Positions 7,636 to 14,288 are shown, counted from the stretch's first letter. The stretch: DNA of 15,849 nt from JBDIBB01 sp039812685 (GCA_039812685.1 JBDIBB010000090.1:1-15849), one strand, 5' to 3'. The notes: a model not told the origin generated them from the letters alone. Numbers and translations: made by a program.

Positions 7636-8106
7636 GTGCAACAGCGTCTCGACTACAAGCAGGCTTCGCCTGAGGCCTTTCAGGCCATGCTCCACCTCGA
7701 ATACCAGATTCACAAGAGCGGGCTGGAGGAATCGCTTCTCGAACTGGTCAAGACCCGCGCGTCGCAGATCAACGGCTGCGCCTGGTGTCTCGACATGCAC
7801 ACCAAGGACGCGCGTGCCCGCGGCGAGACCGAACAGCGGCTCTATCTGATTTCGGCCTGGCGCGAGGCGGCGTGCTACACCGATCGCGAGCGCGCCGCGC
7901 TCGCCTGGACCGAGGCGGTGACGCAGGTCGCCGGCACGCATGACGTGCCCGACGCGGTGTACGCCGACGCGCGCAGGCACTTCGACGAGAAGGCGCTGGT
8001 GGATCTCACCCTGGCGATCATCGCCATCAACGGCTGGAACCGGCTGAACGTCGCATTCCGCACACCGGTCGGCGACTACGTCAGCCCGCACGGCGCCGCG
8101 CGCTGA
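7636..8106 (+). CDS. AhpD-like carboxymuconolactone decarboxylase family protein
   Basis: A 156-residue all-helical protein of the CMD/AhpD fold. The redox centre is NGCAWCLDMH, with Cys48, Cys51 and His55 in a C-x2-C-x3-H arrangement; Glu36 lies 12 residues before the first Cys, matching the Glu118-Cys130-Cys133-His137 set I recall from mycobacterial AhpD. Such proteins act as disulfide reductants for peroxiredoxins or as weak alkylhydroperoxidases. The second half (YTDRERAALAWTEAV, then LTLAIIAINGWNRLNVAFR) matches the family's helix and C-terminal 'iNaWNRl' motif. The length suits a single-domain AhpD-like protein and not a true 4-carboxymuconolactone decarboxylase, which lacks the CxxC. 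It lies 32 bp after the PEP-mutase-like gene and shares a neighbourhood with catalase, consistent with a role in peroxide defence. A perfect hairpin begins 2 nt after its stop. Confidence 0.9.
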   Translation: MQQRLDYKQASPEAFQAMLHLEYQIHKSGLEESLLELVKTRASQINGCAWCLDMHTKDARARGETEQRLYLISAWREAACYTDRERAALAWTEAVTQVAGTHDVPDAVYADARRHFDEKALVDLTLAIIAINGWNRLNVAFRTPVGDYVSPHGAAR

Positions 8107-8107
8107 C

Positions 8108-8133
8108 GGCGTGGCGGCAGTCGCCGCCACGCC
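8108..8133 (+). terminator. Stop-proximal 11-bp hairpin after AhpD-like gene
   Basis: GGCGTGGCGGC (8108-8118) and GCCGCCACGCC (8123-8133) are perfect complements with a 4-nt loop AGTC, beginning 2 nt after the stop. No T-tract follows on either strand. It probably ends or stabilises the rightward transcript. Confidence 0.7.
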
Positions 8134-8178
8134 CCGGAGCAGGCCGATGGCAAGCCGCCATCGCACGTGGTTCCGCAC

Positions 8179-8211
8179 GGTGGTGAGCCGCCGGCCCGGT
8201 GTCTCACCACC
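8179..8211 (-). terminator. Stop-proximal 9-bp hairpin after PLP decarboxylase
   Basis: GGTGGTGAG (8179-8187) and CTCACCACC (8203-8211) are perfect complements around a 15-nt GC-rich loop. On the minus strand the structure begins 6 nt after the decarboxylase stop codon. No T-tract follows. It mirrors the hairpin at the end of the convergent gene. Confidence 0.6.
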
Positions 8212-8217
8212 CGGCGT

Positions 8218-9684
8218 TCACGCGGTCGTGGCCGGTTCACGCGCGAACCCGGCCGCCACGCGCGCCACCTCGGCGACCAGGTCCCTCATGTCCTCGATCG
8301 TCGTGCGGAAGCCGATCGGGCAGATGCGCAGCGTCACGACACCGCGGATGCGCGTCGTGGAAATCAGCCAGCGGCCGCCCCGCGTGATCGTGTCCGCGAT
8401 GTGCTGGTTCAGCGCGTCGAGCCGTATGGGATCGTCGGTCTCCCCGGGCCGCGCCCGGAAGCACAGGATCCCCAGCGTCGCCGGCGAGAGCACCTCGAGC
8501 GACGGCTGCCCACGCACCAAGTCCTCGGCATGGACGGCCAGCTCCATGGAATACGCAATCGCCTCGCGGAGCGTGTCCAGGCCGTAGTAGGAGACGCCGA
8601 GCCACACCTTGATGCCGCGCGCCCGTCGCGTGAGCTGCTCGCCGTAGTCGGCGAAGTTCACCTCGGCCCCGGCGCGCTCCGAGTCCTTCAGGTACTCCGG
8701 ATGGATGCTGAAGGCAGCCGCCAGGCGCCGTGGCTCCCGTACGACAAGGCACCCGCACTCGAACGGCACGTACAGCCACTTGTGCGGATCCATCGTCACC
8801 GAGTCGGCCCGCTCGATGCCGGCGAGGGCCCGGCGGCCGCGCTCGCAGAGGATGCCGAAGCCCCCGTAGGCGGCATCCACGTGGAACCAGACGCCTTCGG
8901 ACCGGCTCAACTCCGCGAGCCGGTCCAGCGGATCCACCGCGCCGGTGTTGGTCGTGCCGCCATTGCCCACGATCATCAGCGGCACGAGCCCCGCCGCCCG
9001 GTCCCGCGCCATCGTCTCGATCAGCTCGTGGACCCGGATGCGATGCTGCTCGTCGACCGCGATGGCCCTGACGTTGGCGCGAGGGATGCCCGCCAGCCAG
9101 GCCGCGCGGACCATCGATGAATGGGCCTGATCCGACATGTAGACCGTGAGCCGCGCGATGCGCGCCCCGTCGTCGAGCGTCGCGGCGTGCCGGGCCGAGA
9201 CCACGGCCGTGAAGTTCGCGTTCGATCCGCCGGAGGTGAGCAGGCCCCCGCTGCCTTCCGGCAGGCCGAGCCACTGGCGGAACCAGTCGAGCACGACCAG
9301 TTCCACCTCATTCGGCCCGGACGCCATGGGCCAGACGCCGCCGAAGAAGTTGTAGCCGGCGGCGAGCCAGTCGCCCAGCACCGCGGGGAACGTCGGGCAA
9401 CTCGGCACGTAGGCGATGAAGCCCGGGTGCGGCTCGCGCGCGGCGTGCGCGAAGACGCGCTCGCGCAGGGTCGCAAGCAGGGTCTCCCAACTGACGGCAC
9501 CAGCGGGCGGCGGCTCCGAGATGAGGCGCTCCGCCGTGCGCCGATCGATCTCGTCGACGACGGGTTGCTCACGCAGCGAGGCGAGATGACGGGCCACGAC
9601 GTCGACCACGTCGTGGCCCAGTCGACGCATCGTGTCGAGATCGAGATCCAGCGGCGAGCGACGGAAGGCTGGTGCAGAGGTCAT
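8218..9684 (-). CDS. Group II PLP-dependent amino acid decarboxylase (aromatic-L-amino-acid type)
   Basis: A 488-residue pyridoxal-phosphate enzyme of the DOPA/tyrosine/tryptophan decarboxylase family, at the usual length. HPGFIAYVPS (86-95) and GGVWPMASGP (115-124) are N-terminal substrate-region motifs. SGGSNANFTA (151-160) binds the phosphate. His188 in DQAHSS is the PLP-stacking residue, Asp270 in HVDAAYGG contacts the pyridine nitrogen and Lys302 in MDPHKWLYVPF forms the Schiff base. It should release CO2 from an aromatic or related amino acid to give an amine; the exact substrate is not readable. ATG 9684 gives the family-typical N-terminus but has only a poor SD. An in-frame GTG at 9771, overlapping the TGA of the upstream gene as GTGA, would add 29 Ala/Pro/Arg-rich residues and allow translational coupling. 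It is probably in one unit with the PAP2 gene. Confidence 0.92.
   Translation of the reverse strand: MTSAPAFRRSPLDLDLDTMRRLGHDVVDVVARHLASLREQPVVDEIDRRTAERLISEPPPAGAVSWETLLATLRERVFAHAAREPHPGFIAYVPSCPTFPAVLGDWLAAGYNFFGGVWPMASGPNEVELVVLDWFRQWLGLPEGSGGLLTSGGSNANFTAVVSARHAATLDDGARIARLTVYMSDQAHSSMVRAAWLAGIPRANVRAIAVDEQHRIRVHELIETMARDRAAGLVPLMIVGNGGTTNTGAVDPLDRLAELSRSEGVWFHVDAAYGGFGILCERGRRALAGIERADSVTMDPHKWLYVPFECGCLVVREPRRLAAAFSIHPEYLKDSERAGAEVNFADYGEQLTRRARGIKVWLGVSYYGLDTLREAIAYSMELAVHAEDLVRGQPSLEVLSPATLGILCFRARPGETDDPIRLDALNQHIADTITRGGRWLISTTRIRGVVTLRICPIGFRTTIEDMRDLVAEVARVAAGFAREPATTA
9591..9619 (-). repeat. 12-bp perfect inverted repeat inside decarboxylase CDS
   Basis: GGGCCACGACGT (9591-9602) and ACGTCGTGGCCC (9608-9619) are perfect complements with a 5-nt loop. 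The repeat covers codons about 22-31 (GHDVVDVVAR), roughly 65 nt into the message, and would form a strong early hairpin. Confidence 0.65.
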
Positions 9685-9706
9685 GGGTCGGGTGCTGTCG
9701 TCGGCT

Positions 9707-9748
9707 CGGGCGCCTCGTGGCGCCCGGCCGGGCGCCGTTCCCGGCGCC
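9707..9748 (-). repeat. GGCGCC palindrome cluster in decarboxylase leader
   Basis: The 6-bp palindrome GGCGCC occurs four times, at 9709, 9719, 9731 and 9743. It makes several competing stems: CGGGCGCC/GGCGCCCG (9707-9714 and 9719-9726) with a TCGT loop, an 18-bp perfect palindrome at 9719-9736, and GGCGCC/GGCGCC (9731-9736 and 9743-9748) with a 6-nt loop. It sits between the phosphatase stop and the decarboxylase ATG. A strong SD-like AGGAGG (minus strand, 9755-9750) precedes it with no start codon nearby. Confidence 0.6.
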
Positions 9749-9767
9749 GCCTCCTCACGCGAAGCCG

Positions 9768-11123
9768 TCACCGGCGGCCTGCGAGCCTTGCCGCCTGCAG
9801 GGTGGCCGCATGGAGGTTGAGGCGCGAGTAGATGCCGAATGCTGAGCCGTTGTCGAGGAAGCCGCCGCCGGGTCCGAGCGTGTTCGTCAGGATGGCGTTG
9901 GCCTGGTCCAGCGTCAGCGACGGGAAGGCCACCGTCAGCAGGTAACCGGCCTCGGGAGCGGCCTTCGCCACGTCGACGACGGCACGCGCCTGTTCGGGAT
10001 GAACCACGGGCAGCCCGTAGGTCTGCGTCGCGGCGTAGAAGGCTTCGTTCGCCGCTGGGTCACTCAGCCGCCCGATGTCCTCTCTCGCGCACTCGGCGAC
10101 GGTCTTGCCGCATGCCGCTTCGAGCGTCTGCACCACGTCGGCGCGGGCCGCAGCCACGGCGGCGCCGAAGTCCGCGATCGCCGGGACGCTCCCCAGCGAT
10201 TGCCCGACGTAGGCGGGATCGTTGGCCAGCAGGTGCGCCATGGCGTACAGGGCCAGCGTGCGCCCGGCGATGACGTCCATGGCGTAGTGCGCGCCGACGA
10301 TGATGCGGTGGTTCCCGTACTCCGCCGCGCGCGCGATCATCTCCGGATACCGCTCCGGGACCAGGACCCCCAGGATCACGGCCCCTGTGTAGGAATAGGT
10401 CGTGTGCCCGCTGGGATACGACGGGTTGTTGGTGAGGTTCATCATGGGCCCGCGGTTGTAGACGAGGTTGTCCGCCGGGGTCCCGAAGTAATCCCGCCCG
10501 ACGATGCGCGTGAGGGCCGCTTCGACCTGGAACGGGCGGGCGCCGCCGTAGTTGCCGGCGCCGGGGCTCCCGGCCGGCACTCCGTAGGCGTGACCGAACA
10601 TGTCGGGCGATCCACCGCTGTCTTCGAGCAGCGCCATGGCCTCGGCCGACGCCGGGGTCTTGCCGTCGATCGTCAGGTTGGCGAAGAAGTACTTGGCGGA
10701 ATTCGAATTCGAGCGGGTGGCCGCCCGCGTGTAGGCGATGAGATCGGCAACCCGCTGCGACAGGCTCGTGAAGCGATCGCGATCGATGTAGTGCGCGCGG
10801 GCGACGTAGGCCGCGCCCAGCGTGGTTCCGAGCCCGTCGGACAACTGGGCCAGGTTGCCGCCCGTCTGGAAGACGTCGCGCAGCGCCAGCTGCTGCTGTT
10901 CCGGGAAGGGCGCCAGCGCCGGCTGCCGGATCTCGCCGGACTGAATGCCGACCGTAATCGTGAAGTTCGCGCCCAGCGCGGCCCGTCCGGCCTCGGTCTT
11001 GCGCAACGTCGTGACCGGCGACAGTCCCTTCAGGACCGCCAGGTCGGCGGCCGACTGCGCCTCCGCCCCTGACGAGACCAGCGTGAGGACGACCAGCCCG
11101 CCAACCAGGATCTTGTTTGACAT
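9768..11123 (-). CDS. Secreted PAP2/vanadium haloperoxidase-superfamily phosphatase
   Basis: A 451-residue protein starting at an ATG preceded by GGAGGT (spacing about 4 nt). MSNKILVGGLVVLTLVSS followed by GAEAQS is a clear signal peptide, probably cleaved near residue 22, so it acts outside the cytoplasm. The PAP2 superfamily active-site motifs are present: ARPF (195-198), PSYPSGH (234-240) and R273-x5-H279-x3-D283 in HRIIVGAHYAMD. The lysine usually seven residues before the first motif's Arg is Ala189 here, so the first motif is only partial. The C-terminal 130 or so residues extend beyond the core. Likely an acid phosphatase; haloperoxidase activity cannot be excluded. A longer in-frame reading frame runs upstream to 11825, but it overlaps the FMN reductase gene and loses the signal peptide. 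It is followed by the decarboxylase gene. Confidence 0.87.
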   Translation of the reverse strand: MSNKILVGGLVVLTLVSSGAEAQSAADLAVLKGLSPVTTLRKTEAGRAALGANFTITVGIQSGEIRQPALAPFPEQQQLALRDVFQTGGNLAQLSDGLGTTLGAAYVARAHYIDRDRFTSLSQRVADLIAYTRAATRSNSNSAKYFFANLTIDGKTPASAEAMALLEDSGGSPDMFGHAYGVPAGSPGAGNYGGARPFQVEAALTRIVGRDYFGTPADNLVYNRGPMMNLTNNPSYPSGHTTYSYTGAVILGVLVPERYPEMIARAAEYGNHRIIVGAHYAMDVIAGRTLALYAMAHLLANDPAYVGQSLGSVPAIADFGAAVAAARADVVQTLEAACGKTVAECAREDIGRLSDPAANEAFYAATQTYGLPVVHPEQARAVVDVAKAAPEAGYLLTVAFPSLTLDQANAILTNTLGPGGGFLDNGSAFGIYSRLNLHAATLQAARLAGRR

Positions 11124-11247
11124 GCAACCTCCGAGGGTTCCGAACGACGTGCCCGGCCGGACTCCGTGGGCCCACCCGGGCGTGGGTGAACAGGGCGCCG
11201 CGGGCTGCCATCCCCGCGTGGCCGACGGGGCGTGCGTGGCGCCCGGC

Positions 11248-11277
11248 ATCTTACCGAATCTCGCAGACCATCCCCAA
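11248..11277 (-). promoter_or_regulatory. Possible promoter for the PAP2 phosphatase gene
   Basis: On the minus strand TAAGAT (11253-11248) resembles a -10 box; TTGGGG lies 18 bp upstream as a weak -35. The surrounding stretch is AT-richer than the rest of the divergent 11124-11402 region. It would give a leader of over 100 nt. Confidence 0.35.
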
Positions 11278-11369
11278 TCCCGAATCATGGCCGTCGACCC
11301 GGCTGGGCCGTCCGCGTCGCCGCGTCGCTGCTCCGGGCGAGCACGCGCCTCCGGCCCGGCCGCCCTGAA

Positions 11370-11377
11370 GTAGACTG
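11370..11377 (+). promoter_or_regulatory. Possible -10 element for FMN reductase gene
   Basis: GTAGACTG matches the GTARRMTR pattern seen before catalase, PAP2 and MFS genes, 25 bp before the GTG start. I see no convincing -35. Confidence 0.3.
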
Positions 11378-11390
11378 GAGGCTTGGCAAC

Positions 11391-11396
11391 GGAGGA
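11391..11396 (+). promoter_or_regulatory. SD fixing GTG start at 11403
   Basis: GGAGGA lies 6 nt before GTG 11403; the longer upstream in-frame extension has no such site and is Arg/Pro-rich. Confidence 0.7.
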
Positions 11397-11402
11397 CCAC
11401 TC

Positions 11403-11960
11403 GTGACCGAGCGCAAGGTGGCGGTGCTGCTGGGCAGCCTGCGAAAGGACTCGTACAACAGGCGGCTGATGCTGGCCGTCGAACGGCTCGCGCCGCCATA
11501 CCTGAGGTTCGAGCACGTACGGATCGACGACCTGCCGTTCTACTCGCAGGATTTCGATGCCGACTACCCGCCGGCCGCCCGGCGCCTCAAGCAGGACATC
11601 GAGTCGGCGCAGGCGCTGCTGTTCGTCGTGCCCGAATACAACCGGTCGGTGCCCGGCGCGCTGAAGAACGCCGTGGACATCGCTTCGCGGCCGTGGGGCA
11701 CGAACTCGTTCGCCGGCAAGCCCGCCGCGGTGATCGGCGTCTCGACCGGAGCGGTCGGCACCGCCGTCGCGCAGCACCACCTGCGCAGCTCGCTGCACTT
11801 CCTCGACGTGCCCACGCTGGGGCAACCCGAGGTCTACCTCCAGTTCCGCAACGAGATCATCGCCCCCGACGGGACGATCGCCTCCGATGCGACGCGGGCG
11901 TTCCTGCAGCGGTTCGTCGACGCCTACGTCGCGTGGATCGAGCGGTTCGCGGCGAAATGA
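11403..11960 (+). CDS. NAD(P)H-dependent FMN reductase (flavodoxin fold)
   Basis: A 185-residue flavoprotein of the NADPH-dependent FMN reductase / ChrR-YieF family. The FMN phosphate loop is GSLRKDSYNRRL (11-22), and PEYNRSVPGALKNAVD (77-92) is the family's signature around the isoalloxazine site. AGKPAAVIGVSTG (104-116) is the third conserved block. Members reduce quinones, chromate, azo dyes or free FMN, in the cytoplasm, often as tetramers; quinone reduction limits redox cycling. The start is set by a good SD. It is divergent from the secreted phosphatase gene and begins a plus-strand run with DUF488 (52-bp gap) and the MFS exporter (40-bp gap). A drug or electrophile detoxification unit with the exporter is possible but inferred from spacing only. 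Confidence 0.91.
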   Translation: MTERKVAVLLGSLRKDSYNRRLMLAVERLAPPYLRFEHVRIDDLPFYSQDFDADYPPAARRLKQDIESAQALLFVVPEYNRSVPGALKNAVDIASRPWGTNSFAGKPAAVIGVSTGAVGTAVAQHHLRSSLHFLDVPTLGQPEVYLQFRNEIIAPDGTIASDATRAFLQRFVDAYVAWIERFAAK

Positions 11961-11980
11961 ACGCCCGGTCGCGGACCAGG

Positions 11981-12010
11981 CATCGCCGGCGGTCTACCGC
12001 CCGCGCGATG
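11981..12010 (+). other. Two-part hairpin at the DUF488 start
   Basis: CATCGC (11981-11986) pairs with GCGATG (12005-12010), and GGCGGT (11988-11993) with ACCGCC (11996-12001) inside it. It starts 20 nt after the FMN reductase stop and ends 2 nt before ATG 12013, so it could end one transcript or mask initiation of the next. Confidence 0.4.
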
Positions 12011-12012
12011 CG

Positions 12013-12561
12013 ATGAGCGGCGCCGGCACGCCGGCACGCCGCGTCTGGACGATCGGGCACTCCACGCGGTCGACCGAAGAGTTCGTCGGGCTCCTGCATG
12101 CGCACCTGATCGACTGCGTGGTGGACGTGCGCCGGTACGCCGGCTCGCGCAGGCACTCCCAGTTCGGCCCGGCCGCGCTCGAACGGTCGCTGTGCGCCGC
12201 GGGGATCGAGTACGTCCCGATGCCCGCGCTCGGCGGACGCCGCGCGCCTCGCCCCGATTCGCCGCACGGCGTCTGGCGCAACGCCTCGTTCCGGGGCTAC
12301 GCCGACTACATGGACACGCCGGCCTTCGCCGCGGCGCTGGACGCGCTCGCCGCACGCGCAGCCGCCTCGCGCACCGCGATGATGTGCGCCGAGGCACTGT
12401 GGTGGCGCTGCCATCGCGCGCTGATCGCCGACGCCCTGAAGGCGCGCGGCTGGCAGGTGCTGCACATCCTCGGCGCCGCGGCGCCGGTCGAACACCCCTA
12501 CACGGCCGCCGCGTCACTCGTCGACGGCCGGCTCGAGTACGGATGCGGTCCGGCGCGCTGA
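12013..12561 (+). CDS. DUF488 family protein
   Basis: A 182-residue protein of the DUF488 family, which has no firmly assigned biochemical role. WTIGHSTRSTEEFVGLL (12-28) is the opening signature, VVDVRRYAGSRRHSQF (36-51) the second conserved block with its Asp-Val-Arg, and MCAEALWWRCHRALIA (124-139) carries the conserved C-x-E and Cys-His-Arg pair. These Cys, Glu and His residues could form a metal or nucleophile site. No signal peptide or membrane segment is seen. There is no convincing SD before ATG 12013, and a GC-rich hairpin abuts the start, so coupling with the FMN reductase gene upstream is uncertain. An ATG at 12008 is out of frame. Confidence 0.87.
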   Translation: MSGAGTPARRVWTIGHSTRSTEEFVGLLHAHLIDCVVDVRRYAGSRRHSQFGPAALERSLCAAGIEYVPMPALGGRRAPRPDSPHGVWRNASFRGYADYMDTPAFAAALDALAARAAASRTAMMCAEALWWRCHRALIADALKARGWQVLHILGAAAPVEHPYTAAASLVDGRLEYGCGPAR

Positions 12562-12562
12562 G

Positions 12563-12570
12563 GTAGGCTA
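12563..12570 (+). promoter_or_regulatory. Possible -10 element before the MFS gene
   Basis: GTAGGCTA fits the GTARRMTR pattern, directly after the DUF488 stop and 31 bp before the MFS ATG. No clear -35 is present. Confidence 0.25.
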
Positions 12571-12601
12571 TGCACGCCCGTCGCCCGCCCGATTCGCCCC
12601 G

Positions 12602-14212
12602 ATGAAGATCACCCCGCCAGAGAGCAGCCCCGCCACGCGCCCGCAGTCGCGCCGCTGGATCCTCCTCGCGTTGATGTGCACGATGATGCTCGCGGCGATG
12701 GACACCACCATCGTCTCGACGGCGATCCCCCACATCGTCGGCGACCTCGGCGGCTTCGCCCACGTCAGCTGGGTGTTCTCGATCTACCTGCTGGCGCAGA
12801 CGGTCACCATCCCCATCTACGGCAAGCTCGCCGATCTGGTGGGCCGCAAGGCCGTGCTGGTGGTCGGCACGCTGCTGTTCCTGGCCGGATCGGCGGCGTC
12901 GGCCGCTTCATGGAACATGTTTTCGCTGGTTGCCTTTCGCGGCCTCCAGGGCGTGGGCGCCGGCTCGATCATGGCAACCGTGGCGACGCTCGCCGGCGAT
13001 CTCTATCCGGTGCGCCAGCGCGGCGTCATCCAGGGCTGGCTGTCGAGCGTCTGGGGCGTGGCCGCAATTGCGGGGCCGGTCATCGGCGGGGCGTTCGCCG
13101 ACTACGCGTCGTGGCGCTGGATCTTCCTCATCAACCTGCCGATCGGGCTCATGGCCCTGCTGCTGATCGGCGCGTTCCTGCACGAGCGCTTCGAGCGCAG
13201 GCAGCCGCGGATCGACTACGCAGGGGCCGGCCTGGTCCTGGTCGCCGTCGGCGCACTGGTGTTCGGCCTGCTGCAGGGCGGGCAGAACTGGCCGTGGTGG
13301 TCGCCGGCCAGCGCCGCGGTGTTCGGCGTGGCGGCGGTCGCCGGTCTCCTCGCCATGCGCGTCGAGGGCCGCGCCGCCGAGCCCGTGATGCCGGGCTGGC
13401 TGTGGCGCGACCGGCTCCTTGGCGGCTGCAACCTGTCGATGATCGGCATGGGGCTGGTCATGATGGCGCCCTCGACCTACCTGCCGACCTTCTCGCAGTC
13501 GGTGCAGGGACTGGACGCCATCGGCGCGGGCCTCGTGCTCGCCTGCATGAGCATCGGCTGGCCCACGGCCTCGGCGCTGTCGGCGCGCGCGTACATGCGA
13601 TTCGGGTTTCGCGACACCGCGCTGGCGGGCGCGGCGCTGGTGATCGTGGCCCTGCTGGCCTTCTATGCGCTGCCCTCGCCGGCGTCGGTGATCGGGACGG
13701 CCGCGACGCAGGTCGCCCTCGGCGCGGGATTCGGCCTGCTCTCCACGCCGATCCTGGTCGGCGAGCAATCGGTGGTCGGGTGGGAGCGGCGCGGCGTGGT
13801 GACGGGCGCCAACATGTTCTCGCGCTACCTCGGCGAGAGCCTCGGCGCGGCCATCGTCGGGGCCATCTTCAACCGGACGCTGGCGGCGACGCTGGCGACC
13901 GCCCCGGCCTCGCTCGGCGCCGCGCTCCCCGGCCGGATCGACGAGGTGATCGACGCGCTGCACGGCCCCGCCGCCGATCCCGCCACACAGGCCTGGCTGC
14001 GCGAGGCCATCACCCTGGCCACACGGCACGTCTTCGCGGCCGTGACGGTGCCGGCGGTCGCCACCCTCGTCGTCCTCTTGTTCGTCCCGCGCCACTTCCC
14101 GACGCACACGGGTCGCGGCGACACCGGCGCCAGGCCTCGTGACACGGCGTCCGACGCGGCAGAGGATCGCGGCCCGGCCTCAGCGTCCGGCCGGCCGTGG
14201 CCCGGCGTCTGA
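12602..14212 (+). CDS. MFS drug exporter, DHA2 (EmrB/QacA) type
   Basis: A 536-residue inner-membrane transporter with about 14 hydrophobic segments, the size and pattern of the proton-driven DHA2 multidrug group. MDTTIVSTAIPHIVGDLG (about 33-50) is the TM1 motif, GKLADLVGRKAVLV (75-88) is motif A between TM2 and TM3, and the GVIQGWLSSVWGVAAIAGPVIG segment includes motif C near TM5. The C-terminus ends in a hydrophilic tail of about 40 residues rich in Asp, Arg and Pro. ATG 12602 has no good SD, so initiation may depend on coupling or lie slightly off. No TetR/MarR regulator or membrane-fusion partner is in the window, so EmrAB-type tripartite export is unsupported. It sits 40 bp after DUF488. 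The substrate is unknown. Confidence 0.93.
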   Translation: MKITPPESSPATRPQSRRWILLALMCTMMLAAMDTTIVSTAIPHIVGDLGGFAHVSWVFSIYLLAQTVTIPIYGKLADLVGRKAVLVVGTLLFLAGSAASAASWNMFSLVAFRGLQGVGAGSIMATVATLAGDLYPVRQRGVIQGWLSSVWGVAAIAGPVIGGAFADYASWRWIFLINLPIGLMALLLIGAFLHERFERRQPRIDYAGAGLVLVAVGALVFGLLQGGQNWPWWSPASAAVFGVAAVAGLLAMRVEGRAAEPVMPGWLWRDRLLGGCNLSMIGMGLVMMAPSTYLPTFSQSVQGLDAIGAGLVLACMSIGWPTASALSARAYMRFGFRDTALAGAALVIVALLAFYALPSPASVIGTAATQVALGAGFGLLSTPILVGEQSVVGWERRGVVTGANMFSRYLGESLGAAIVGAIFNRTLAATLATAPASLGAALPGRIDEVIDALHGPAADPATQAWLREAITLATRHVFAAVTVPAVATLVVLLFVPRHFPTHTGRGDTGARPRDTASDAAEDRGPASASGRPWPGV

Positions 14213-14259
14213 AGGGCGCCAGGACAGCGAGTGCGGCGTGCGCACGGGGGACGTCCTGT

Positions 14260-14288
14260 TACAGATCGCGTTCCAGCCGCGATCTGTA
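14260..14288 (+). terminator. 11-bp perfect hairpin after the MFS gene
   Basis: TACAGATCGCG (14260-14270) and CGCGATCTGTA (14278-14288) are perfect complements with a 7-nt loop TTCCAGC. A partly T-rich tail (CCTTCCGTTT) follows, making this the most terminator-like hairpin here. It is 47 bp past the MFS stop and 83 bp before the next gene; its less GC-rich arms also resemble an operator. Confidence 0.65.

Noticed and set aside
962..9684. Polyamine pathway joining hss with the PLP decarboxylase as an ornithine decarboxylase
   Set aside because: The decarboxylase belongs to the aromatic/group II family by its motifs, is 6 kb away and on the other strand, so a direct link is unsupported.
11124..11825. 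N-terminal extension of the PAP2 phosphatase frame
   Set aside because: It runs antisense across the FMN reductase gene and would bury a clear signal peptide; the SD at the inner ATG 11123 decides the start.
12676..14142. 488-codon frame inside the MFS gene
   Set aside because: It is a frame-shifted shadow rich in Arg, His and Gly, with no membrane segments or motifs.
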